Assembly (NCBI RefSeq): GCF_024609325.1
Contig: NZ_JANHMQ010000002.1
Location: 620,001-684,000, forward strand
Length of the DNA: 64,000 nucleotides
Reading direction: 5' to 3'
Origin: Geothrix fuzhouensis
GTDB lineage: Bacteria; Acidobacteriota; Holophagae; Holophagales; Holophagaceae
A model generated the notes under the pieces. The model saw nothing but the letters and a program-made list of their open reading frames with translations, did no database searches and was not told the origin of the DNA. A program made the position numbers and the translations under genes. Positions 1 through 7,628 of this stretch are shown in pieces (position 1 is the first letter of the stretch; every line of letters begins with the position of its first letter).

Positions 1-159
1 GGCCGCCAGGCGCGGATCCGGCACATCCACCACACCCGTGTTGGGCTCGATGGTGCAGAAGGGATAGTTGGCCGAAGCCGCGCCCGCACGTGTGAGGGCG
101 TTGAAAAGGGTGGACTTTCCCACATTGGGCAAGCCCACGATGCCACAGGCGACGGCCAT
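1..159 (-). CDS. ychF: Redox-regulated ATPase YchF (Obg family), N-terminal part
   Basis: The 53 visible codons carry the Obg-family start: a short beta strand followed by the Walker A motif [15 protein letters not shown], then the [10 protein letters not shown] segment typical of YchF. A GGAGG Shine-Dalgarno stands 7 nt before the ATG at 159. YchF is a cytosolic P-loop nucleotidase, preferring ATP over GTP, that associates with ribosomes and is linked to translation and oxidative-stress control. The rest of the gene lies beyond the left edge. It is transcribed away from the biotinyl-domain genes. Confidence 0.93.
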   Translation of the reverse strand, partial: MAVACGIVGLPNVGKSTLFNALTRAGAASANYPFCTIEPNTGVVDVPDPRLAA

Positions 160-288
160 GCAATCCTCCAAGCCTTCCAGTATCACGTACCGGACATGTG
201 ACGAAAAGAACGGCTTCCGGGACTTGCGCGAGGGCTCCAGGCGCCATACTCTCCCGGCCAAGGTCACAGATGGGCCAGGGGAGGCAGC

Positions 289-525
289 ATGATCGTGCGG
301 GCGGAATGGCCGGGCTATGTGGTGGACGTCCTCGTCCGCCCCGGCCAGGAGGTGGAGGAGGACGAGCCCCTGATGATCCTTGAGGGCACGGATTCCTCCC
401 GCACCGCCTTCTACATCAATGCCCCGGAATGCGGGAAGGTCCGGGAAATCCTCATGGAAGAGGGCGACTTCGCCTATGAGGACGACGACCTGGTGGTGAT
501 CGGCGACTCCGACAAGGACGAATAG
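289..525 (+). CDS. Small biotinyl/lipoyl-like domain protein lacking the attachment lysine
   Basis: This 78-residue protein starts like a biotinyl domain ([27 protein letters not shown], split here as the first hammerhead strands) and continues with the second half-domain ([17 protein letters not shown]). At the hairpin where biotin carriers have ESMKM it reads [14 protein letters not shown], with no lysine. It therefore cannot be modified in the usual way. A GGGGAGG ribosome site precedes the ATG. It lies 46 bp upstream of a true biotin carrier and probably shares its transcript. It may be a structural or regulatory relative of carboxylase carriers; the function is unknown. Confidence 0.7.
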   Translation: MIVRAEWPGYVVDVLVRPGQEVEEDEPLMILEGTDSSRTAFYINAPECGKVREILMEEGDFAYEDDDLVVIGDSDKDE

Positions 526-571
526 CCTCGCTCACGGCTAGACTGGAACCATTGTCCTGATGAGGTGCTCG

Positions 572-784
572 ATGGCGTTGGTCCGTGCCGAGATGGCTGG
601 GAAGGTTCTGGAGGTTTGTGTCGCCGAAGGCGATGCCGTGGGCGAGGACCAGGACCTGGTCATCATCGAGAGCATGAAAATGCAGATTCCCGTGGGCAGC
701 CCTGAGGAGGGGACGGTCAAGAAGGTCTTCGTGACTCCGGACCAGTTCCTGAACGAAGGGGACTCCATCGTTGAACTTGGGTGA
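572..784 (+). CDS. Biotin carboxyl carrier protein (stand-alone biotinyl domain)
   Basis: A 70-residue, single-domain carrier with the canonical biotinylation hairpin ESMKMQIPV; the lysine is residue 36. In this family the domain shuttles carboxybiotin between a biotin carboxylase and a carboxyltransferase. An in-frame ATG lies upstream at 560, but the start at 572 is preceded by GAGGTG at good distance and gives the usual MALVRAEMAGKV beginning. The downstream enoyl-CoA hydratase suggests an acyl-CoA (leucine or propionate type) carboxylase rather than housekeeping acetyl-CoA carboxylase, whose accB is at 39162-39740. Its last 105 bp are repeated downstream (850-954). Confidence 0.85.
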   Translation: MALVRAEMAGKVLEVCVAEGDAVGEDQDLVIIESMKMQIPVGSPEEGTVKKVFVTPDQFLNEGDSIVELG

Positions 785-849
785 GGTTCCTCGTGCGCAG
801 AATGCTTGGTGTTGAGGTCTCGCGTATTCCCGCAGGGGATACCGAGAGG

Positions 850-954
850 ATGCAGATTCCCGTGGGCAGCCCTGAGGAGGGGACGGTCAAGAAGGTCTTT
901 GTGACTCCGGACCAGTTCCTGAACGAAGGGGACTCCATCGTCGAGCTGGGCTGA
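850..954 (+). pseudogene. Duplicated 3' tail of the biotin carrier gene
   Basis: These 105 bp repeat positions 680-784 with five differences, all at third codon positions and all synonymous (one Phe codon, then the last four codons). The first half of the domain and the biotin lysine are missing. The longest reading frame through it starts at ATG 802 and has 50 codons, whose first 16 have no resemblance to a carrier. Its stop codon overlaps the ATG of the enoyl-CoA hydratase (TGATG), so this tail looks like the original end of the carrier gene in the operon. Confidence 0.75.
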
Positions 955-1739
955 TGGAACTCCGCGTCGAACGCCTCGCGGGAACCGATGCTGGCATCGT
1001 CTTGCTGGGTCTGGACCGCCCTGCCGCGAAGAATGCGCTGGGGCGGCAGCTCCTGGCGGAGTTCCGCCAGGCTCTCGCGGATCTGCGCTTCGACCCGGCC
1101 GTCCGGGTGGTGGTGGTGCATAGCCTCGTGCCGGGCGTCTTCTGCGCCGGGGCGGACTTGAAGGAGCGGGCCGGCATGGCCCCGGCGGAGACCGCCGCCT
1201 TCGTGCATGGCCTGCGAAGCGCCTTCACGGAGCTGGAGGACCTGCCAATGCCGGTCATCGCCGTCCTGGAAGGCGTGGCCTTCGGCGGTGGGCTGGAGCT
1301 GGCCCTGGCGGCGGACCTCCGCGTGGCGGGGGCCGAGGCGAAGCTGGGTCTGGTGGAGGCGTCCCTGGCGATCATTCCGGGCGCCGGAGGCACCCAGCGC
1401 CTGCCGAGGCTCATCGGCGCTTCCCGCGCCAAGGAGCTGATCTTCACGGCCCGCCGCATCGGAGCGGAAGAGGCCGGGCGCCTGGGGATCGTGGACCGGG
1501 GGGTTCCCGCGGGCGGCGCCCTGGACGCGGCCCTGGCCTTGGCGCGGGAGATTCTCCCCAACGGGCCGGTGGCCCTGAAGATGGCCAAGCTGGCCGTCAA
1601 CCGGGGGATGGAACTGGACCGGGACTCGGGCCTGGCCTTCGAGCAGGCCTGCTACGCCCAGGTCATCCCCACCCAGGACCGGCTCGAGGGGCTGGCCGCC
1701 TTCCGGGAGAAGCGGAAACCCCAGTACCGGGGCGAGTGA
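954..1739 (+). CDS. Enoyl-CoA hydratase/isomerase family protein
   Basis: Crotonase-fold enzyme of 261 residues, the normal family length. The oxyanion-hole segment CAGADLK (64-70) and AFGGG (109-113) are present, as are both catalytic glutamates, E115 in GLELALAAD and E135 in LVEASLAIIPGAGG, so hydratase activity is expected. The sequence resembles AUH/methylglutaconyl-CoA hydratase and short-chain enoyl-CoA hydratases; substrate cannot be decided from sequence. Its start overlaps the stop of the duplicated carrier tail, and its stop overlaps the start of the CDF gene, so the three are probably one transcript. Confidence 0.9.
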   Translation: MELRVERLAGTDAGIVLLGLDRPAAKNALGRQLLAEFRQALADLRFDPAVRVVVVHSLVPGVFCAGADLKERAGMAPAETAAFVHGLRSAFTELEDLPMPVIAVLEGVAFGGGLELALAADLRVAGAEAKLGLVEASLAIIPGAGGTQRLPRLIGASRAKELIFTARRIGAEEAGRLGIVDRGVPAGGALDAALALAREILPNGPVALKMAKLAVNRGMELDRDSGLAFEQACYAQVIPTQDRLEGLAAFREKRKPQYRGE

Positions 1740-2677
1740 TGTCGGATCACCACCATCACGGGCCCAGCATCACCGGGCGCCTGGCCTGGAGCGCCGGCAT
1801 CTTCTTCGTCAGCTTCATCCTTCAGGGCCTCGGCGGGTGGTGGACGGGTTCCATCGGCCTGGTCAGCGACAGCCTGGAGAATCTTAACGATGTGCTGGTG
1901 AACAGCCTGGGCATCCTGAGCCTGTGGCTGGCCAACCGGCGGGATCCCGACGACCGCTGGACCTTCGGTTGGCACCGACTGGAGGTGTTCAACAGCCTCG
2001 TGGGCGTGGGTTTCCTCCTGTTCCTCGCTGGGGCCGTGGGCTGGGAGGCCCTGGCCCGCTTCCGCCATCCGGTGCCCATCCATACGGGCTGGGTGCTGGT
2101 GTTCTCCGGCATCGGCCTCCTCCTGAACATCGCGGCCACGGTGGTGCTGGTGCCTCGGGACCGCAGCCTGCTGGAGCGGGATGCCAATCTGCGTGCCGCC
2201 TACCTGCACGCCTTCGCCGACAGCCTCACCAGCGTCTCGCTGGTGGGGAGCATGCTCCTCATCCGGCTCACGGGTTGGCGCTGGGTGGATCCGGCCATCG
2301 CGCTCGTGATCCTGGTGGTCATCCTGCGGGGCGCTGTGCTGCTGCTGCGGGATGCCGTGGGCATCCTCATGCACCGGGCCGCTTTCGAGCACGAGTCCGT
2401 GAAGGCGGAGCTGATGGCGCTGCCGGGCATCCTCGGCGTGGAGGACTTCCGCAGCTGGAAGATGTGCAGCCACCTCACCATCGCCACGGCCCACATCATC
2501 GTGGAGGCAGACCGGCTGGGGGACACCGAGGCTCACCTCGAGCGCATCGAGCGCCTGTTGTGGGATCGCCATGGCGTCCGCCACCTCACCGTCCATTTCG
2601 AGACCCGGGAGATGGCGGATCACCACCACCACCGGTTCATCCACCAGCACGAGGTGGAGGCCGACCATCATCATTAA
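1739..2677 (+). CDS. Cation diffusion facilitator (CDF) family metal exporter
   Basis: A 312-residue inner-membrane protein with six predicted transmembrane helices and a cytoplasmic C-terminal domain. CDF proteins exchange Zn2+ or related divalent ions for protons. The TM5 metal motif HAFAD (HxxxD) is intact. TM2 reads DSLENLND, so ExxxD replaces the usual H/DxxxD, which may change selectivity. Histidine clusters occur at both ends (HHHH near the start, HHHH and HHH at the end). The ATG at 1739 overlaps the upstream stop; a GTG at 1736 is also in frame. Confidence 0.9.
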   Translation: MSDHHHHGPSITGRLAWSAGIFFVSFILQGLGGWWTGSIGLVSDSLENLNDVLVNSLGILSLWLANRRDPDDRWTFGWHRLEVFNSLVGVGFLLFLAGAVGWEALARFRHPVPIHTGWVLVFSGIGLLLNIAATVVLVPRDRSLLERDANLRAAYLHAFADSLTSVSLVGSMLLIRLTGWRWVDPAIALVILVVILRGAVLLLRDAVGILMHRAAFEHESVKAELMALPGILGVEDFRSWKMCSHLTIATAHIIVEADRLGDTEAHLERIERLLWDRHGVRHLTVHFETREMADHHHHRFIHQHEVEADHHH

Positions 2678-2696
2678 GCCGCATGTCATGCACGGC

Positions 2697-2731
2697 AAAA
2701 CCAAGGGCGGCCTGGGGCCGCCCTTGGTTTT
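2697..2731. terminator. Bidirectional rho-independent terminator
   Basis: A perfect 15-bp inverted repeat (AAAACCAAGGGCGGC and its complement) with a 5-nt loop. A-tract and T-tract flank it, so it can work on both strands. It separates the convergent CDF and SPFH genes. Confidence 0.9.
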
Positions 2732-2765
2732 GCTGATGGGGGGAGAACGGAAGTCGGGACTGGCC

Positions 2766-3812
2766 TCAGTTTCCCATCCCATGCTTCTTCATGATGGCGG
2801 CGCGCTGGGTGTCGTATTCGCCTTGGGTGATGAGCTGGCCGTCGAAGAGCTCCTTGAGCTCGGTCAGCTCATCCTTGAGCGACTTGGCGGGGACCGCAGG
2901 TGCGGCGGGGGTGCTGCCGGCAGGGAAGCCCTGCTGGCCCATCTGCTGGGCGGCCCCGGTCATCTGCTGGCCCATCATGTTGCCCATGCCGAAGCCCAGG
3001 CCCACGCCCATGCCCATGCCGGCGACGCCGCCGGGGTTCTGGGCGGCGAGCGGGATGCTGTCGGCCACCTGCATCTGGGTGTAGGCGCCCATGACGGGGG
3101 CCATCATGCCCACGCCGGTGCGCTTGTCCATCATGGCTTCCACTTCCTCGGGCAGGCTGATGTTCTCCACGAAGAACTTGGACAGTTCCAGGCCCATGGT
3201 CTTGAACTCGTCCATGAGCTTCTGCCGAACCAGGTCCGATAGCTCGTCGTACTTGGCGGCCAGGTCCAGGGCGGGGATCTTGGACTCACCCAGCACGTCC
3301 GTGAAGCGGCTCATGATGGTCTTGCGGAGCTGTTCCGAGATGTCGGGCATGGTGTAGACGCCGTTGGTGCCCACCAGCTGCTTGAGGAAGGTGCCGCTGT
3401 CCACCACCTTGATGGAGTAGATGCCGAAGGCCCGGATGCGCAGCATGCCAAAGTCGGCGTCGCGCATCATGATCGGGTTCGAGGTACCCCACTTCAGGTC
3501 GTTGTAGAGCTTGGTGGAGATGAAGTAGACATCGCTCTTGAAGGGGCTCTCGAAGCCGTACTTCCAGCCCTTCAACGTGGCGAGGATGGGCAGGTTCTGG
3601 GTGGTGAGGTTGTGCGTACCGGGCTTGAACACGTCCGCCAGCTGGCCTTCGTTGACGAAGACGGCCTCCTGGCTTTCCCGCACGACGAGCTTGCCGCCGG
3701 TCTGGATTTCCTGGCCCCGCATGGGGAAGCGCCAGGCCAGTGTGTCGTTGGAATCATCCAGCCATTCGAGGATGTCGAGGAATTGGGCTTTGCCCCAGTC
3801 CATCAGACCCAT
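2766..3812 (-). CDS. SPFH domain protein with C-terminal SHOCT domain
   Basis: The 348-residue product has an SPFH/band-7 like region over roughly residues 30-240, including VFKPGTHNL, and is close to the YdjI/virion-core-protein type. A Gly/Met-rich linker follows (about 245-300), then a SHOCT domain (LKDELTELKELFDGQLITQG) at the C-terminus. There is no clear N-terminal membrane helix, unlike classical flotillins. Such proteins form membrane-associated scaffolds or take part in stress and quality control; the exact role is not known. AAGGAG stands 9 nt before the ATG at 3812, which is preferred over an in-frame start at 3833. Confidence 0.85.
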   Translation of the reverse strand: MGLMDWGKAQFLDILEWLDDSNDTLAWRFPMRGQEIQTGGKLVVRESQEAVFVNEGQLADVFKPGTHNLTTQNLPILATLKGWKYGFESPFKSDVYFISTKLYNDLKWGTSNPIMMRDADFGMLRIRAFGIYSIKVVDSGTFLKQLVGTNGVYTMPDISEQLRKTIMSRFTDVLGESKIPALDLAAKYDELSDLVRQKLMDEFKTMGLELSKFFVENISLPEEVEAMMDKRTGVGMMAPVMGAYTQMQVADSIPLAAQNPGGVAGMGMGVGLGFGMGNMMGQQMTGAAQQMGQQGFPAGSTPAAPAVPAKSLKDELTELKELFDGQLITQGEYDTQRAAIMKKHGMGN

Positions 3813-3929
3813 GTGTCGTTCTCCTTGCGGCACTGGCCGCAGGTACGATTCTAGGCCGGGCTGTCAAGCTGGACAGGCTGCGCGATGGGAAAAACCGGCG
3901 AACGGTCGCCGCCCGCCGGACAGTGGGCG

Positions 3930-4283
3930 TCAGCGGCTCCCCTTGATCATGCGCACGGAGCCGTCGGCCTTGCTTTTGGCACCCGGCTGATCGATGCGCG
4001 CCTTGCTGTGGACCATGTGCGTGTCCGAGTCGATGATGCAGCGCCAGCCGCGCTCTTCGTTCGGCATCCGCAGATCCACTTCCCAGCCGCCCGAAGCGCC
4101 GTTCAGGGGGATGCGCCGGGCGCTGATGGCATGGCCACCCGTTTCTTGTTCGGCGATGGCCTTGGCTTCCTTGGCGGAGCTGATCGGCCCGGTCGCGTGG
4201 TGCCGGCGCGGCTTGGTGGAGCCAGCGGACAGGACAAGGGCAGGGACGAGCGCCAGGGCGGCGCCAAGGGTCAGAGAACGCAT
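3930..4283 (-). CDS. Exported PepSY-like small protein
   Basis: 117 residues with a signal peptide (MRSLTLGAALALVPALVLSA). The mature part contains a PepSY-like helix-strand unit: KEAKAIAEQETGG followed by a GGWEVDLRMPN strand and a terminal strand with MVHSKARI. PepSY domains are periplasmic and often inhibit peptidases or bind envelope partners. The ATG at 4283 is the only start that puts the signal sequence first. It lies downstream of the FabH-like gene on the same strand, about 120 bp away, and may be a separate unit. Confidence 0.65.
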   Translation of the reverse strand: MRSLTLGAALALVPALVLSAGSTKPRRHHATGPISSAKEAKAIAEQETGGHAISARRIPLNGASGGWEVDLRMPNEERGWRCIIDSDTHMVHSKARIDQPGAKSKADGSVRMIKGSR

Positions 4284-4403
4284 GGTGACTCCGGGGTGTG
4301 CCAGGATTCTAGTCTTGCCCGGGTGTGGTCTGCAATTGGAGCGCCTGACAAAACACCACACGAGGCCTGCCAGCGCGGCCTGCGGGATTTGGCAGGCCTC
4401 CTC

Positions 4404-5462
4404 TCAGGCCCGATAGAGCGTGGCCCCCCAGTGCAGGCCGGAGCCCAGGGCCGTGAAGGCCACGAGCATGCCGGGCTGGAGCCGCCCGTCCTCCAGGCAT
4501 TCGTGGAAGAGGATGGGCAGCGTGGCGGCCGTGGTGTTGCCGTAACGCTCTATGTTGTGGGGCACCTTTTCCGGCGGCAAGCCCAGAGCCTTCTGCACCC
4601 CTTCGATGATGCGGAGGTTGGCCTGGTGGACCAGCACCAGGTCCAGATCCTCCACGGCCACGCCGGCCTCGGCGCAGACCTCGCGCACCGCCTGGGGCAT
4701 CAGGGTGACGGCGGACTTGAAGACTTCCTTGCCGGACATGACGGGGAGCGTCTCGCCGGTCTGGATCTGTTCGGCGGTCACGAAGGGGCGTCGCTTGAAG
4801 CTGACGCCCGGCATGGTCAGCACGCCCGCGCCGGAACCATCGGTGAAGAGACGGGTCTTCAGCAAGCCTGCCACGCCTTCCCGCGCCTCGATCACCATGG
4901 CCCCGGCGCCGTCGCCGAACAGCACGGTCCGGTCGCGGCTCAGGGTGTTCTCCGCCCGTTCGGCCTCAGTGATCGCCCGGGTGGACTGGCCGATGAGGGT
5001 ATCCCAGCCCAGGTGCCAGGGCATGAAACCTGTATGCACCTCAGCCCCCACCAGCAGGACCCGCCGGTAGCGGCCACTCTGGATGAGGAGGTCCGCCAGC
5101 TCCAGGCCGTACAGGAAGCCACTGCATTGCTGTCGGAGGTCAAAGGTGGGCAGGTCCGTGCGCAGGCCCAGGGCCGCCTGGAGCAGTGGGCCGTTGCCTG
5201 GGAGCACATGGTCCGGTGTCATTGTGGCGAAGATGGCCGCGTCGATATCCGCCATGCCGAGACCGGCCTTGGCAATGGCGGCCCGGGCGGCGATGACCCC
5301 GAGGTCCGTGGAACCCTGCCCCGATTCCGCGTAGCGCCGCTCCTGGATGCCACTGCGCACGCGGATCCACTCATCCGATGTATCCATGAGCCGTGACAGC
5401 GCTTCGTTAGTCACGATATGCGGAGGCAAGCCAATGCCGCTTCCAGTGATGACACTTTGCAT
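4404..5462 (-). CDS. 3-oxoacyl-ACP synthase III (FabH-like)
   Basis: A 352-residue thiolase-fold ketosynthase with the complete KAS III triad: C113 in RQQCSGF, H279 in LVHQAN, N309 in RYGNTTAA. FabH condenses acyl-CoA with malonyl-ACP to start fatty-acid synthesis; relatives act in specialised pathways. It is somewhat longer than E. coli FabH (317). It follows an ArnA-like formyltransferase by 97 bp on the same strand rather than a fab cluster, so a side-pathway role is possible. The ATG at 5462 gives the standard MQSVITGSGIGLP start. Confidence 0.9.
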   Translation of the reverse strand: MQSVITGSGIGLPPHIVTNEALSRLMDTSDEWIRVRSGIQERRYAESGQGSTDLGVIAARAAIAKAGLGMADIDAAIFATMTPDHVLPGNGPLLQAALGLRTDLPTFDLRQQCSGFLYGLELADLLIQSGRYRRVLLVGAEVHTGFMPWHLGWDTLIGQSTRAITEAERAENTLSRDRTVLFGDGAGAMVIEAREGVAGLLKTRLFTDGSGAGVLTMPGVSFKRRPFVTAEQIQTGETLPVMSGKEVFKSAVTLMPQAVREVCAEAGVAVEDLDLVLVHQANLRIIEGVQKALGLPPEKVPHNIERYGNTTAATLPILFHECLEDGRLQPGMLVAFTALGSGLHWGATLYRA

Positions 5463-5559
5463 GGAACGCCTTTCGGTAGGACGGGAGCGCGTCAGCATAG
5501 CCGGATTTGAAGTGCCGAACAAAACCCCTCCCGTGATGATGGGGGGCGGATGGGTGCCT

Positions 5560-6480
5560 TCACCGTTCGGGCAGGCCCAGAAGCCGAAGGGCGGTGGCCT
5601 GCTCGGTGGGGCGCTCGAGGCGCGCTCCATCAGTCCTCAGGGTGAGGATTCGCAGTGCGCCATCGGCGAAGCCCAGCAGCACCCCTTCCCGCGAGGTCCG
5701 GAAACAGCCCTGAGGGCAGGGCAGTTCCGTGGGCAGGGCCCAGGCCACCTTGAGCGTCCCTTCCGCAGTTTCGACGAACGCATTCGGCCAGGGGTCGGCC
5801 ACGGCGCGGATCTGGTTGAACGCCGCTCCGACGCTCATGGTGAAGTCGAGGCGGGAGTCGGCGGGCTTCCGGCCACCGAAGTAAGTGGAGGGGCCGAGGG
5901 TTTTCTGGTCGATGCGGGGGAGGCTGCCGTCCACCAGTCCCGGCACAGCTTCGCGAACCAGGCCACGGCCGGCATCTGCGGCCTTGAGGGTGAGGCTCAA
6001 GGCCGTCTCATCCCAGTCGATGGACAGCCGCGCCTGGGCCAGAATATGGCCGTCATCGGGTTTGGGCGTCATGGCATGCAGGGTGACACCGGTTTCAGTT
6101 TCGCCGTTGACCAGCACCCAATTGATGGGCGCCCGGCCACGATATTTCGGCAGCAGGCTCCCGTGCAGGTTGTAGGCGCCGAGGCGGGGGAGCTCCAGGA
6201 ACCGCGCCTGGATCATCTCCCGGAAATAGAAGCTGAAGAGGAAGTCGGGCTGGTGGGCCCGGATGGCCCCGAAAACCTCATCTGTATTTAAGGATGGCGC
6301 CAGGTGGACCGGAATGCCATGCGCCTTGGCCACGACTGCGGGAGGGGTGAACCATTGCTCGTCCACTCCCTGGGCGTAGGTGTATAGGGCCTTCACCTCG
6401 ACCCCGGCCTCCAGCAGGCCCTCCAGGGCCGCGGTCCCCACGCTGGAATAGGCACATACCACGGCGGTTGGGCTCGGCAT
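5560..6480 (-). CDS. ArnA/Fmt-type formyltransferase (stand-alone)
   Basis: 306 residues, matching the N-terminal formyltransferase domain of ArnA very closely, e.g. NLHGSLLPKYRGRAP and WVLVNGETETGVTLH. The catalytic residues are present as N104, H106 and D142. ArnA uses N10-formyl-tetrahydrofolate to formylate the 4-amino group of UDP-4-amino-4-deoxy-L-arabinose for lipid A modification. Here the dehydrogenase/decarboxylase half of ArnA is absent, so the substrate is probably another amino sugar nucleotide or supplied elsewhere. A C-terminal OB-like extension (about 210-306) resembles Fmt. It is probably transcribed with the downstream FabH-like gene. Confidence 0.82.
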   Translation of the reverse strand: MPSPTAVVCAYSSVGTAALEGLLEAGVEVKALYTYAQGVDEQWFTPPAVVAKAHGIPVHLAPSLNTDEVFGAIRAHQPDFLFSFYFREMIQARFLELPRLGAYNLHGSLLPKYRGRAPINWVLVNGETETGVTLHAMTPKPDDGHILAQARLSIDWDETALSLTLKAADAGRGLVREAVPGLVDGSLPRIDQKTLGPSTYFGGRKPADSRLDFTMSVGAAFNQIRAVADPWPNAFVETAEGTLKVAWALPTELPCPQGCFRTSREGVLLGFADGALRILTLRTDGARLERPTEQATALRLLGLPER

Positions 6481-6557
6481 GGTTCCTCCGCCATCAGCAT
6501 CTCATAATCCGTTGACCTTCCTGTGCGTAGCCCTATGTTGTGCCAGGGAGTCACCCC

Positions 6558-7616
6558 ATGCGCCTGCGTGTCCTGCCCCTCTTGTTCGGCGCTGCGCTGA
6601 TGATGGCGGGCGAGGATCCCTTCGAGGCGCCTCCGGAGGTGCAAGCCTTCGCCCGCGAGCACACGAACATCCGCGAGGGCGTTCCCGCCAAGGTTTCGGC
6701 CCTGCTCAAGGCCTTCTTCACCCCCCCCGAGGAGGGCGGACTGGGAATCGTCTATGACAACGCCTACACCCGGACTCCCAAGGAGGTCTGGCGTGACCGC
6801 AAGGCCAACTGCCTCAGCCTCACGGCCCTCTACGTGGTGGCCTGCAAATCCATCGGCCTTCAGGCCCGGTATGGCGAACCGTTGCGCATCAGCCGCTGGC
6901 GGCGGGTGGGAGCGACTGTGCGGTTCGAACGGCACGTGGTGGCCGTGGTGCAGGGTGGAACCCCGGGTCAGGAACTGGTGGCCGACTTCCTGCCCGAAGT
7001 GCGCCGGGACACCATGCTCATCGCCCCGTTGGAAGCCAGCCGGGTGCGGGCGCTCTTCTACAGCAACCGCGCCGTGGAACTGATGGCGGAGTCCCGCATG
7101 GAAGAGGCCCTGGCGTCGGCCCACCGGTCCCTCGAGGTGGATCCTGGCTCGGGCGTGGGCTGGAACATCCTGGGCGTAGTCCAGCGGGCCCAGGGGCTGG
7201 ACGCCGACGCCGAGGCCTCTTTCCGCAGGTCCCTGGTTGTGGATCCCAAGGATGGCGCCCCCTGCGGGAATCTGGAAAACCTGCTGCGGGCCCAGGGGCG
7301 GCTGGAAGAGGCCCAGGCCTATCGGGAGCGCGGGCTGGAGATCCGGAAGCGCGATCCGTTCTTCAACGCCTTCCTGGCCGAGGAGGCGCTCGGAGAGCAG
7401 CAGTGGGATGAGGCGGCCCGGCGCATCAAGCAGGCCATCAGGCTCCTCCCCATGGAACCCGAATTCTACTGGATCCAGGCGCGGGTGGCCCTGGCCCAGG
7501 GGCGGACGAAGGACGCCATCAAGGCCCTGGAGAAGGCCAGGAAGTGGGCCCAACCGGAAGCACAGGCCCGCTATGACAGCAAGCTCAGCCTGCTCCGGAA
7601 CATCAAGCCGGAGTGA
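6558..7616 (+). CDS. Transglutaminase-like/TPR exported protein
   Basis: 352 residues with a short signal peptide (MRLRVLPLLFGAALMMAG). Residues about 60-160 form a transglutaminase/cysteine-protease-like fold with possible catalytic Cys (KANCLSLTALY), His (FERHVVAVV) and Asp (LVADFLPE). The C-terminal half is a row of TPR units (SNRAVELMAESRMEEALASA and following). An AGGGAG site precedes the ATG at 6558. Proteins of this build are found in acidobacterial and proteobacterial envelopes; substrate unknown. It is convergent with the next TPR gene, 12 bp apart. Confidence 0.75.
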   Translation: MRLRVLPLLFGAALMMAGEDPFEAPPEVQAFAREHTNIREGVPAKVSALLKAFFTPPEEGGLGIVYDNAYTRTPKEVWRDRKANCLSLTALYVVACKSIGLQARYGEPLRISRWRRVGATVRFERHVVAVVQGGTPGQELVADFLPEVRRDTMLIAPLEASRVRALFYSNRAVELMAESRMEEALASAHRSLEVDPGSGVGWNILGVVQRAQGLDADAEASFRRSLVVDPKDGAPCGNLENLLRAQGRLEEAQAYRERGLEIRKRDPFFNAFLAEEALGEQQWDEAARRIKQAIRLLPMEPEFYWIQARVALAQGRTKDAIKALEKARKWAQPEAQARYDSKLSLLRNIKPE

Positions 7617-7628
7617 GGCCCGAGGACG

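Noticed and set aside
560-571. Upstream ATG of the biotin carrier gene
   Set aside because: Lacks a ribosome site, whereas ATG 572 has GAGGTG and gives the family N-terminus.
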